Shown one piece after another: positions 25,732 through 33,741 of a stretch of DNA of 64,000 bases. The DNA is taken from contig DEAA01000013.1 of the NCBI GenBank assembly GCA_002346545.1, positions 1 to 64,000 on the forward strand. Reading direction: 5' to 3'. Position numbers and translations under genes: made by a program. Origin of the DNA: Acidobacteria bacterium UBA2994 (GTDB lineage Bacteria > Acidobacteriota > Vicinamibacteria > Vicinamibacterales > UBA8438). Within the stretch, counting starts at the first letter, position 1; every line of letters starts with the position of its first letter. The notes beneath the pieces are model-generated. The model did not search any database. It was given only the letters and a program-made list of their open reading frames with translations, and was not told where the DNA came from.

Positions 25732-27183
25732 TCAGGACGTCACGCGGCCGAATACGAGTCCCTGAGCCGTACCGGCCGAGAGCGTGAAGCCGGTCACGGC
25801 CCCCCGCGCGTTCCGCCGGAACACGAACTCCACTTGGCGCGGTCCGGTCCAGGCCGGGAAGTCAACGCCCCGGAATCGGTCCTCACCCAAGGGCTCGAGC
25901 GCGAGCGGTGGCCATCGTTCGATCCGGACCTGGAGCGTGCCATTGGCCAGCGCCAGGTGATACCGCCCGTCTAGTTCCTCGCTGTAGAACACGCCGTCGT
26001 AGTCGCCGGACACCAGCGAGAGATCGACTACCGGCTCCCTCTCCTGGACGGGGCGCTCTCGGCGCGGGGCGGTTGGTGCCGCCAGGTCAAGGCGGTCGGC
26101 CAGGACCAGGTCGAGCACCCGATACGCGAACCACAGCGGGTTCAGGTCTTCCCGGTTACACAGCACGGCGACCGTGGTGTCTTCCTCCGGTACCCGAAGC
26201 AGGTGCGCCCGGAAGCCCCAGGTGCTTCCGCCATGGGACTGGGTGATCTCGCCACGGTACTCGCCGAGCACGATGCCGCCGCCGTACTCCGTCCGGCTGC
26301 CATCGGCGAGTGTTCCAGGCGCCAGCATCTGCTCGGTGAATTCCGGTCCAGCCACACCGTCGGCAATGAACGCTCGGCTCCAAACCAGCAAGTCCTCGAC
26401 GGTGGTGTAGAGCTGCCCATCGCCCGCTGTGGCAAAAGGGAAATTGTGTACCATCCGGAAGCTGGCGGCGTTACCCCTGGCCGGGGCGTAGCCGGTAGCA
26501 CGGTTGGGTACCACCTGCTCGGCATCCTCGTACAGGAAGCTCGCTGTCATCCCGAGCGGGTGGAAGATGCGCGTTTCGGCGAAGTGGTCGAACCGTTGGC
26601 CAGACACGCGCTCCACGATCGTTGCCGCGAGCATGTAGCCGGTGTTGCTGTACCGATAGCGTGATCCGGGCGGGTCGACCAGCGCGTGTTGCCGTGCGAG
26701 GAGTTCCACGATGTCTTGATGCTGGATGGGCGCGTAGAAGTCTCGCCCGCCCAGCGCCATCAGATTGAGGTAGTCGCGAACGCCGCTGGTGTGATGCAGC
26801 AGGTCGCGCACGCGAATCGGCGTTTCGTGCTCCGGCAGTTCCGGGAGATAGTCTCTGACGTCATCGTCAAGTGAGAGTGCCCCGTCTTGGGCGAGTAGGA
26901 CCGTGCTGGCCGCGGTGAACTGTTTTGTGACGGAGCCGACATCGAAGACGGTCCGCGGCGTGATCGGGATCCGATGATCGAGGTTGGCCAGCCCGTATCC
27001 GCGTGAGAGCTCCGTGGTCTCGTCGCGTGCGACGCCCAGCGCGCACCCTGGGCTATCCGCCGCGATCTCGGATGAAAATATCGTGTCGATCTGGTCAGAC
27101 AACGCGGAAGAGGAGTATTCGCCGGCGCACGCGATGGTGCCGGTGGTCAGGATGAGCAGGAGTGCCACGTGCCTGGCCGTCAT
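25732..27183 (-). CDS. Serine hydrolase, beta-lactamase/CubicO family lipoprotein
   Basis: The 483-residue protein has a lipoprotein signal (TIAC, Cys19) and a class C beta-lactamase/penicillin-binding fold. The active site is SVTK (Ser84, Lys87), YSN (Tyr178) and a HGG in TQSHGGSTWGF. A C-terminal beta domain of about 110 residues follows (DGVFYSEELDGRYHLALAN). Bacterial members are D-aminopeptidases, esterases or transpeptidase-like enzymes; the substrate is unknown. It converges with the BCCT gene (8 bp apart) and lies 12 bp downstream of the LarA-type gene, so it may be transcribed with the cassette upstream of it. Confidence 0.87.
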   Translation of the reverse strand: MTARHVALLLILTTGTIACAGEYSSSALSDQIDTIFSSEIAADSPGCALGVARDETTELSRGYGLANLDHRIPITPRTVFDVGSVTKQFTAASTVLLAQDGALSLDDDVRDYLPELPEHETPIRVRDLLHHTSGVRDYLNLMALGGRDFYAPIQHQDIVELLARQHALVDPPGSRYRYSNTGYMLAATIVERVSGQRFDHFAETRIFHPLGMTASFLYEDAEQVVPNRATGYAPARGNAASFRMVHNFPFATAGDGQLYTTVEDLLVWSRAFIADGVAGPEFTEQMLAPGTLADGSRTEYGGGIVLGEYRGEITQSHGGSTWGFRAHLLRVPEEDTTVAVLCNREDLNPLWFAYRVLDLVLADRLDLAAPTAPRRERPVQEREPVVDLSLVSGDYDGVFYSEELDGRYHLALANGTLQVRIERWPPLALEPLGEDRFRGVDFPAWTGPRQVEFVFRRNARGAVTGFTLSAGTAQGLVFGRVTS

Positions 27184-27195
27184 CGCAGTTCCAGG

Positions 27196-28470
27196 TTACG
27201 GGCGGTCGGTCAGATAGGGGATGGTCTGTGGTCCTTCCGGTAGCACGCACAGACGCGCATTTGGGCCCGATCGGGCGAGCGCCTCACGGGTCGCAGCGGC
27301 CACGTCGGCCACCGGGGTCAGGTGCGCGGAGCGGACTTGGTCGTCGGACAGCCCGTCGGTTCGCAGCAGTACATCGGCACGTTGCTGGATCTGCGCCTGT
27401 ACCTGCACCTCCCACTGGTCGTGCCGGTTATGTCCGGGGGTGTTAATCATGTCCAGCAGGTCGGGCGCGTTGTTGCGCTGGGTGAGGATGTCGAGATACT
27501 CACCATGATTGGGGTAGCCGTCGGCGCACTCTGCCGCGCAGACGATGACGCCTTGGTCTTTTACCACCTGCGCCGCGGCCGACATCCCCTTGACTGCCTG
27601 ATACAGGTTCTGGTCGAGAGGATAGCCGCTGTTAGTGGTGACCACCACGTCGAAAGGTTCGTCGCACGCCTGCATCGCTGTACGGCGGACCACTTCCCGC
27701 ACGGTTCGATGTACTTGGAAGAGTTCGCCCGCAGCGACGTACGTGATCTGGCGGTCGCGGTTAATGGCCACGTCGACGCTGAAGTCGACGCCCACCCGCG
27801 CCGCGATGCGCCGGATGCCGTCGTGGATGGGGTTGCCTTCGGTGATGCCCCAGCGCGCATTGGGATGCCGGATCATCTCGGCATCGTGTAGCCGCATGAT
27901 GGTGGCGAAACCCGCTAGGCCCGGCGCCACCATCTTGGGACCGCCGCTGAATCCAGCGAAGAAGTGCGGCTCGACGAAACCGGTCGTGATCCGGACGTCG
28001 GCTTCCATCCAGGTGCGATTCAGCCACACGGGGATCCGGTCGTCGACTTCACCCTGTGACACGAGCTGCGACTGGTCGAAGGCGTCGTGGATGACGATGC
28101 GATTGTCGTCGACGATGCGCCCACCGAGCATCTCAACGAGTTCGTCTCGCGTGGTGGCCCGGTGGGTGCCGCTGGCCACCATGATGCTGATCTGGTCGGT
28201 AGGAACGTGCGACAGCGCCTCAAGCACCACCGGTAGGACCGTGGCGCTGGGCATCGGCCGAGTGACGTCGCAGATCGAGATGGCGACGGTCTGGTCTGGC
28301 CCGACGAGCTCGCGCAGCGGGGCCGTGCCCGTCGGGCGGGTGATGGCGTCCCGTACCGCGCTCGCCTCGTCGGGCAGCCCATCCACGTAGGTCGGTTCGA
28401 TGATCGTGGTGCGGTCCTCGGGGAACTCGACGTCCAGCCCAGAGCGACCGTAAGCGAGCGTCACGCGCAT
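27196..28470 (-). CDS. LarA-family nickel-pincer 2-hydroxyacid racemase/epimerase
   Basis: The 424-residue protein is a LarA homologue; LarA racemises lactate using a nickel-pincer nucleotide covalently bound to Lys. His103 (ASGTHR), His169 (VEPHFF), Lys179 (FSGGPK) and His195 (MRLHDA) fall at a constant offset of five from the four key residues His108, His174, Lys184 and His200 of Lactobacillus plantarum LarA, so the site appears intact. Homologues act on various 2-hydroxyacids, so lactate is not assumed. Cofactor genes larB, larC and larE are not in the window. Its ATG lies within the last 10 nt of the UGSC selenoprotein gene, implying translational coupling. Confidence 0.88.
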   Translation of the reverse strand: MRVTLAYGRSGLDVEFPEDRTTIIEPTYVDGLPDEASAVRDAITRPTGTAPLRELVGPDQTVAISICDVTRPMPSATVLPVVLEALSHVPTDQISIMVASGTHRATTRDELVEMLGGRIVDDNRIVIHDAFDQSQLVSQGEVDDRIPVWLNRTWMEADVRITTGFVEPHFFAGFSGGPKMVAPGLAGFATIMRLHDAEMIRHPNARWGITEGNPIHDGIRRIAARVGVDFSVDVAINRDRQITYVAAGELFQVHRTVREVVRRTAMQACDEPFDVVVTTNSGYPLDQNLYQAVKGMSAAAQVVKDQGVIVCAAECADGYPNHGEYLDILTQRNNAPDLLDMINTPGHNRHDQWEVQVQAQIQQRADVLLRTDGLSDDQVRSAHLTPVADVAAATREALARSGPNARLCVLPEGPQTIPYLTDRP

Positions 28471-29003
28471 GTGAGTACCGTCTGGATCTGGGACACGACT
28501 TCGTCGGCACGCGTCCCGATCTGCTCGTCGGAGAGCGTACTCAGTGGGTGGGTGATGATCACCGGTTCGAGCGTGTCGGCGCCCAGTGCAGCGCGTTGGA
28601 CGTGCGCCTCGCGTATGAACCCGCTGGTGATGATGGCCGCCACCGGAACTCCTCGTGTTTCGAGCCCGACTGCGTCGTGCAAACTGCACGACGTGCAGGA
28701 CCCTCAATCGCCTATGGCGCTGATGACGACATCGTTCTCTGCCGCCACCCGGTCGAGCAGGTCGTCAGGCGCAAGCCGTGAAAAGCTCTCCTTGGTGTAG
28801 CGGGTGAAGGTTGTCCCGGACGCGTCGCGTTCGACCCGGCTCATCACCGCTCGGAGCAGCTTCGACGCGTTCCATTTCGAGTTATCGAAGATGCCAATGC
28901 GGAGCGTGTCGAGCGAGCGAACCCGCGGCGCGAGCGAGACGGCGGCGGTGGTGACCGTTCCACGGGGATCGAAGACGGGGGGAGACGGGAGATGATTGGT
29001 CAT
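28461..29003 (-). CDS. UGSC-family selenoprotein (cassette 1)
   Basis: A single frame of 181 codons is interrupted only by TGA at 28704-28706, read here as selenocysteine (residue 100). The context is IGD-Sec-GSC-TSCSLHDAVG, the UGSC motif that names a known family of (seleno)proteins. The reading frame continues for 80 conserved residues to its true stop TGA at 28461-28463. A hairpin 19 nt after the UGA is a SECIS candidate. The family has no established reaction; a Sec-Gly-Ser-Cys plus a further Cys suggests a redox or nucleophilic selenol. It follows the partner gene by 73 bp and overlaps the LarA gene by 10 nt. Confidence 0.88.
28674..28692 (-). promoter_or_regulatory. Candidate bacterial SECIS hairpin, cassette 1
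   Basis: The transcript can fold GTCGTGCA/TGCACGAC, a perfect 8-bp stem with triloop GUU. The loop starts 19 nt after the selenocysteine UGA, within the 16-37 nt range known for bacterial SECIS elements, and starts with the G-U that SelB recognises. It lies inside the coding sequence, as in bacteria it must. Confidence 0.75.
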
Positions 29004-29076
29004 TGGGTTTGTTCTGTAGGCGACTCACGAAGTCTGAAGCTTGAACCCTCTGGGCCTCTGACGTCGACCGCTCCCC

Positions 29077-30177
29077 TTACAGTTCACACGTCCCGTCCAC
29101 GCAACGGTGTGTGCCGGGGTCGCGGCCGTCGATGGCACGGAGGACGGGGGAGGTCATGTGGCCCCAGCCGGGGAGGAAAGCCGAAAACCGTCCTTCTTTG
29201 CCACCGGCCACGAAGAGGTGGATGTCCTCGGGTGTCGGTACGATCGGAATCCGGGCGCCGGTCTCCCGCCGATACCAGCGTGGGAGATTGCGGTTGTAGA
29301 CCTTGCCGTAGCGTCCGCTGAAACTGATGTCGTCGTAGGTATTGGTCGTGTGCGACCACAGATAGCGGCGGACATCGCCGCGCGTCCAGTTCCTGGACGC
29401 GATCGTCGCCGCATGTTCCGGACCGATGACCACGGCGCAGGAACCGCTGCTGACCGCGTTGTTGTGAGCGATAGTGCTCATCGCCGAGATGATGCTGTCG
29501 AGGATGCCCTCTGGGTCGTTAGCCACGTGGTTTGTCACACTGTGCGGGGGCTCGGCGGCAATGCAGAAGGCCGTGCTCTCGTCTGGCCGATAGCCCTGCT
29601 CGACGTGATAGGGCGCCCAGGGGCTGGCCTCTTCGTTCTCGGCGATGCAGAACGTGTACTTGCCGGGGTGACCTAGCGTGCTCTTGTCGAGGTCGCCAGG
29701 CCAGCCGCCCCCCACGTTGAGCAGGATGAGGCGGATGGCGCGGCCGATAGTCGCGTTGGCCCGATGTCCAGACCCGAACACGTTGGCGCCAGAGTTCAAC
29801 CCGATCGCCTCGCGTACTGGGCCGTTCACCACTACCAGCGGTGCCGCCATATGGGTGGTGGCTTGGATGCCGTTCAGATTGAAGTGCGACGTGCAGAGAG
29901 CCAGTAGTGCCGTCCTGACGACCGGGGCGTAGGCGGGCTTGCATCCGGCCAGCACGAGATTGATGGCCATTACCTCGCGGGTCAGGTTGCCCCATCGAGG
30001 CGGCACTCGCACTTCGAGGTGGTCCGGATTGCCACCCAAGGCCTGCACCATCGCGTCCACCGACTGTGGGGTCGGAGGCACGACCGGCAGCCCGTCGGTC
30101 CAGCCTTGCTCGAAATACCACTCGATGAGCCCGGCGGGATCGGTGGGAGTGCTCGTGATTGTCTGTGGTTCCGACAT
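29077..30177 (-). CDS. UGSC-partner protein (cassette 1)
   Basis: The 366-residue protein has no recognised catalytic fold but is clearly paralogous to the C-terminal part of the 38029-39666 product. Shared blocks are DGLPVVPPT, an AGC/SGC-x-P Cys, FNL-x-G, VVNGP-R, RANATIGRA, NVGGG-PGD-D-STLG-PGK with a following Cys, SPW-P-HVE-G and a GPEHA. Each paralogue lies directly upstream of a UGSC selenoprotein gene, so the two proteins probably form a complex or act in sequence. No signal peptide is seen. ATG 30177 follows GAGGT, and a TATAGT hexamer is at 30191-30196. Confidence 0.78.
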   Translation of the reverse strand: MSEPQTITSTPTDPAGLIEWYFEQGWTDGLPVVPPTPQSVDAMVQALGGNPDHLEVRVPPRWGNLTREVMAINLVLAGCKPAYAPVVRTALLALCTSHFNLNGIQATTHMAAPLVVVNGPVREAIGLNSGANVFGSGHRANATIGRAIRLILLNVGGGWPGDLDKSTLGHPGKYTFCIAENEEASPWAPYHVEQGYRPDESTAFCIAAEPPHSVTNHVANDPEGILDSIISAMSTIAHNNAVSSGSCAVVIGPEHAATIASRNWTRGDVRRYLWSHTTNTYDDISFSGRYGKVYNRNLPRWYRRETGARIPIVPTPEDIHLFVAGGKEGRFSAFLPGWGHMTSPVLRAIDGRDPGTHRCVDGTCEL

Positions 30178-30321
30178 GGTTGACCTCGCCACTATACCCC
30201 GTGACCGTGGCTGCCGGCCCTCTGGCGGTACTTCGCGCGAATTCAGGCCCGCCCGGCGACCAGGGCGGGTAACATTGGCGCCAGTAAGCGATATCTCCAC
30301 GGGTGCCGACGGCACCAGGGA
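30178..30321. promoter_or_regulatory. Divergent promoter region of cassette 1 and PQQ dehydrogenase
   Basis: The 144 bp between the head-to-head partner gene and quinoprotein gene must carry both promoters. Only a TATAGT hexamer (30191-30196, minus) is promoter-like; no clear -35 or operator is seen. Confidence 0.35.
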
Positions 30322-32232
30322 ATGGTCGAAGAGATGCAGAGACAGACAGCCGTGGCGCTCACGTTGGTGATCTGCTTGACGCCGAAGTTAGCCCTTGCAC
30401 AACGTGGGGTAACCGACGGGCAGTGGAGAAGTTACGGCGGCGACGACGCCAGCACGAAGTACTCCGCGCTCGAACAGATCGACGCCGACAACGTGGAGCA
30501 GCTCACCGTGGCTTGGCGATGGGAGTCGCCAGACGGCGCCATCGCCGGTGACAACCGACGCCTGACCCCGGGTGCCTTCAAGGCGACGCCGTTAATGGTT
30601 GATGGCGTCCTCTACATCCGGACGTCGCTCAGTGTCGTGGGGGCAGTCGATGCGGCGACGGGCGAGGAGCTGTGGGTGCGCGATGTCGGTAGCTACGAGA
30701 TGGGGCGCCCGACCAACCTGGGATGGAACTCGCGCGGCGTTGGCTACTGGAGCGACGGCATGGAGTCACGTATCTTCCTGGCGACGGGCGACGCGCATCT
30801 GTGGTCGTTTGACGCGGCCACCGGCCGCCCGATTGGTGGCTTCGGCGCCGACGGTAAGATCGATCTCACGCAGGGCATGCGGCGAGAGGTCGACCGACGC
30901 GCCTACACCGTGATCTCGCCGCCGATGATCGTCGGCGACGTCGTGATCGTGAACTCTTCGATTTCCGACGGGCCTCGCTATCAACAGGCGCCTCCGGGCG
31001 ACATCCGCGGGTTCGATGCCAGAACGGGAGAGCTTCGTTGGACGTTCGAGACCGTGGCACAGGCGGGCCAGTTCGGCAACAAGACCTGGGAGGACGACTC
31101 CTGGACCTATACCGGCAACGCGAACGCCTGGTCGATCATGAGCGCCGATCAGGAGCTGGGCTACGTCTACCTTCCGATCGGGACGCCGACCAACGACTGG
31201 TATGGCGGCCATCGGCTCGGCGACAACCTTTTTGCCGAGAGCCTGGTGTGTCTCGATGCGGCCACCGGCGAGCGGGTCTGGCATTTCCAGATGGTGCACC
31301 ACGGGCTGTGGGACTACGACCTGCCGGCGGCACCCACCCTGGTGGACGTGACCGTCGACGGGCGAGAGGTGAAGGCGGTGGCTCAGGTGAGCAAGCAGGG
31401 GTTCACCTACGTCTTCGACCGGGTCACCGGCGAGCCGATCTGGCCGATCGAGGAGCGTCCGGTAGCCGCGTCGACGGTCCCTGGCGAGCGCGTGGCGCCG
31501 ACCCAGCCGTTTCCGACTAAACCGCCTGCCTTCGAGCGGCAGGGCATCTCTGTGGACGAACTAATTGACTTCACGCCTGAGCTGAGAGCCGAGGCGGAGG
31601 AGATTCTGTCGCGATACGAGTACGGCGATCTGTTTCATCCGCCCTCGCTGAAAGGGACTATCCAGATGCCCGGGTGGGCTGGCGGGGCGAACTGGCAGGG
31701 CGCTGGGTTTGACCCCGAGTTGGGCTATTTATTCGTTCCGTCTCGCACCAGCCCGATTTCGGTTAGCCTCCAGGATGCTGACCCCTCCGGCTCAGATTTT
31801 CGGTATATCCGTGGTCGTAGCCCACTGCGTGGTCCGCAGGGGTTCCCACTGGTGAAGCCGCCGTACACGCGGCTGACCGCCATTGACTTGGAGACTGGCG
31901 AGCACGCCTGGCAGGTGCCGTTCGGAGATGGTCCAAGACAGCGCGTGATCGCGCTTGGCGCGCCGGATCCTGGGCCGCTCGGGGGCGCCGCCTTCACCGG
32001 ACCAGTGGTGACCAAGACCCTGCTCCTCATTGGGATGAACGATCGACAGGCGGGCGAGTCGCAGGTCCTTGTGGCGTTCGACAAGGCAACGGGCGAGCAA
32101 CTGGCGACGGTGGCGTTGCCCGAGAGTGTCGCCGGCACGCCGATGACCTACGAGGTCGACGGACGGCAGTTCGTCGCGGCGGCTTTCGGCGGCGGCTCGA
32201 CGGCCGGTTTGCTCGCGCTGGCGCTGCCGTAG
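30322..32232 (+). CDS. PQQ-dependent quinoprotein dehydrogenase
   Basis: The 636-residue exported protein has a signal peptide (ALTLVICLTPKLALAQ) and an eight-bladed propeller of the PQQ alcohol/glucose dehydrogenase type. Blade motifs such as AVDAATGEELWV, RGFDARTGELRWTF, CLDAATGERVWHF, FDRVTGEPIWPI and AIDLETGEHAWQV carry the tryptophan-docking pattern. VHHGLWDYDLPA is a typical active-site segment. It lacks a cytochrome domain, so electrons must go to a separate carrier. ATG 30322 is used; ATG 30334, directly after GAAGAG, is an alternative. It is divergent from UGSC cassette 1. Paralogue at 41746-43788. Confidence 0.88.
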   Translation: MVEEMQRQTAVALTLVICLTPKLALAQRGVTDGQWRSYGGDDASTKYSALEQIDADNVEQLTVAWRWESPDGAIAGDNRRLTPGAFKATPLMVDGVLYIRTSLSVVGAVDAATGEELWVRDVGSYEMGRPTNLGWNSRGVGYWSDGMESRIFLATGDAHLWSFDAATGRPIGGFGADGKIDLTQGMRREVDRRAYTVISPPMIVGDVVIVNSSISDGPRYQQAPPGDIRGFDARTGELRWTFETVAQAGQFGNKTWEDDSWTYTGNANAWSIMSADQELGYVYLPIGTPTNDWYGGHRLGDNLFAESLVCLDAATGERVWHFQMVHHGLWDYDLPAAPTLVDVTVDGREVKAVAQVSKQGFTYVFDRVTGEPIWPIEERPVAASTVPGERVAPTQPFPTKPPAFERQGISVDELIDFTPELRAEAEEILSRYEYGDLFHPPSLKGTIQMPGWAGGANWQGAGFDPELGYLFVPSRTSPISVSLQDADPSGSDFRYIRGRSPLRGPQGFPLVKPPYTRLTAIDLETGEHAWQVPFGDGPRQRVIALGAPDPGPLGGAAFTGPVVTKTLLLIGMNDRQAGESQVLVAFDKATGEQLATVALPESVAGTPMTYEVDGRQFVAAAFGGGSTAGLLALALP

Positions 32233-32252
32233 GTTTTGTCACCGACGGCTGG

Positions 32253-32498
32253 ATGTTCACCGAAGGAAGAGACCCGGGGTGCCCCTCCTTTCGGACCGGT
32301 GTCGCTCTTTCGGCGCTGGCGACGATCGCGTGGCTCTGGTTAGTGGGCCACTTCTCGGACGACTGTTCCTACATTCACACCCAGGGCATGAAAGCCAGTT
32401 TCTGGGACGGGCTCGTGCCGAGGAGGTCGTTCATCAGCCTGCCGCTCGGCTGGATTCTCAGGCTGATGCCTCGTTTGGAGTATGTCTTCGCGTCTTGA
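32253..32498 (+). CDS. Small membrane protein
   Basis: This 81-residue frame has one strong hydrophobic helix (FRTGVALSALATIAWLWLVG) then HTQGMKASFWDGLVPRRSFI and a second hydrophobic end SLPLGWILRLM. The Gly-Met-Lys-x-x-Phe-Trp-x-Gly-Leu pattern recalls small bacterial inner-membrane proteins of unknown function. It overlaps the next gene by 17 nt, suggesting coupling. The start is uncertain because no clear ribosome-binding site precedes ATG 32253. Confidence 0.5.
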   Translation: MFTEGRDPGCPSFRTGVALSALATIAWLWLVGHFSDDCSYIHTQGMKASFWDGLVPRRSFISLPLGWILRLMPRLEYVFAS

Positions 32499-33741
32499 CG
32501 ACTTGCGGGAGCTACCCGGACGGTGGCTGAGTTGGCTATGGCTCGCCGTAGCTGCGGTTGGACTGACGTCCGGTCTGCTGTTGAACGACCAGGTCGCGTC
32601 CGATCCGCATGCGCTAGGGCCCCACACGATCAGTTTGCTTGGCCCGCTGGTCGGAGCTACGGCCTTCTTGACCGCTGCCTGCCTGCTTGATCGGCTGACA
32701 GGGTCCACGCTGCTGGCAATGGGCGGTCTGTTTATCGTCCTATGCCTTCCATTCGTCGGGATGCTGGGCGCCCCGATCGTCCATCTCGAGGGAGATGACT
32801 CATTCCGCTACAGCACCTACGCCCATCACATCCTTACGGAACGGACCCTCTGGGGCGCCGACGGCCTGTTGCACGATGTGCCCTACTACGTCGACCAGCC
32901 TGGCTACCGCTATGTGCTTGCCGCGACGATTGCGCTGCTGGGAGGCGAGCATCGCGGGCTCCAGTTGTTCGACATGGGGGTGATGCTGGCCGGCACGGTC
33001 GGCGCGCTCGTGGCCGTGTCCTCACGTGGCGACAGGCCGGCCACTATGGCTCTCGCGGTGTTCCTGCTCGCTGCCTCCCCTTACGCCGCGAAGAACATCC
33101 TCTATGGCTACACGGAATGGTTTGCGGTACTGCTCTGTATGCTGGCCACGTGTCACGTTCTGAAGAGGCAGTGGCTGGTCGCGATGGTGATGCTGGCGCT
33201 AATGCCATTCGTGCGTCAGAACCTGCTGGTGGTCTCGATGGTTCTGGCGGCGACGGTGTTGATCCTCACCCGCCGCTATTGGCTAGGTCTCCCTTATTTG
33301 GCGCTCCTCGGACTGCCGCTGTATCACAACGTCCATTACGCGGACCGGTGGCAGTTCCTAGTCACCAATCGTGGTGTTGAGGTCGAGCTTGAGGCCGGGT
33401 GGTTGGGGACCCTGCGCGAGGTGATGGTCGCGGCAGCGTCGAAGGTGCCGCACTACCTCGGTTACCACCCCGACCAGGATCTGGGCACGATCGCGATCGC
33501 GGTCATGTTCGTGCCGCTGGGCACCGGGCTGGCTGGGTGGCTCCTGTCGAGGCTCGAAGCGCCGGGCCGGTGGGTGCTGGCGGCGGTGGCCGTGGCAGCC
33601 ATTGCGCCGACGCTCGTGCTTGGGCACGGGTCGTACCCGAGGTTCGTCTACGTGAATCTGGCGGTGATCGTTCTGTCCTACTGGATGGTCCGAGCGCTTA
33701 CAGGTCGCCGAACTTCTTCCCCTCGTCGGCCAGACGCTTGA
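32482..33741 (+). CDS. Polytopic membrane protein, GT-C glycosyltransferase-like
   Basis: The 419-residue protein has many hydrophobic segments and, after the first helices, an extracytoplasmic loop with HLEGDDSFRYSTYAHHIL. An acidic pair in the first large loop is typical of GT-C glycosyltransferases (ArnT/PMT-like), which use lipid-linked sugar donors, but the family is not firmly assigned. The second half contains further helices around conserved MPFVRQNLLV. Its last 44 bp overlap the 3' end of the convergent FadJ-like gene, an unusually long tail-to-tail overlap. Confidence 0.6.
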   Translation: MSSRLDDLRELPGRWLSWLWLAVAAVGLTSGLLLNDQVASDPHALGPHTISLLGPLVGATAFLTAACLLDRLTGSTLLAMGGLFIVLCLPFVGMLGAPIVHLEGDDSFRYSTYAHHILTERTLWGADGLLHDVPYYVDQPGYRYVLAATIALLGGEHRGLQLFDMGVMLAGTVGALVAVSSRGDRPATMALAVFLLAASPYAAKNILYGYTEWFAVLLCMLATCHVLKRQWLVAMVMLALMPFVRQNLLVVSMVLAATVLILTRRYWLGLPYLALLGLPLYHNVHYADRWQFLVTNRGVEVELEAGWLGTLREVMVAAASKVPHYLGYHPDQDLGTIAIAVMFVPLGTGLAGWLLSRLEAPGRWVLAAVAVAAIAPTLVLGHGSYPRFVYVNLAVIVLSYWMVRALTGRRTSSPRRPDA

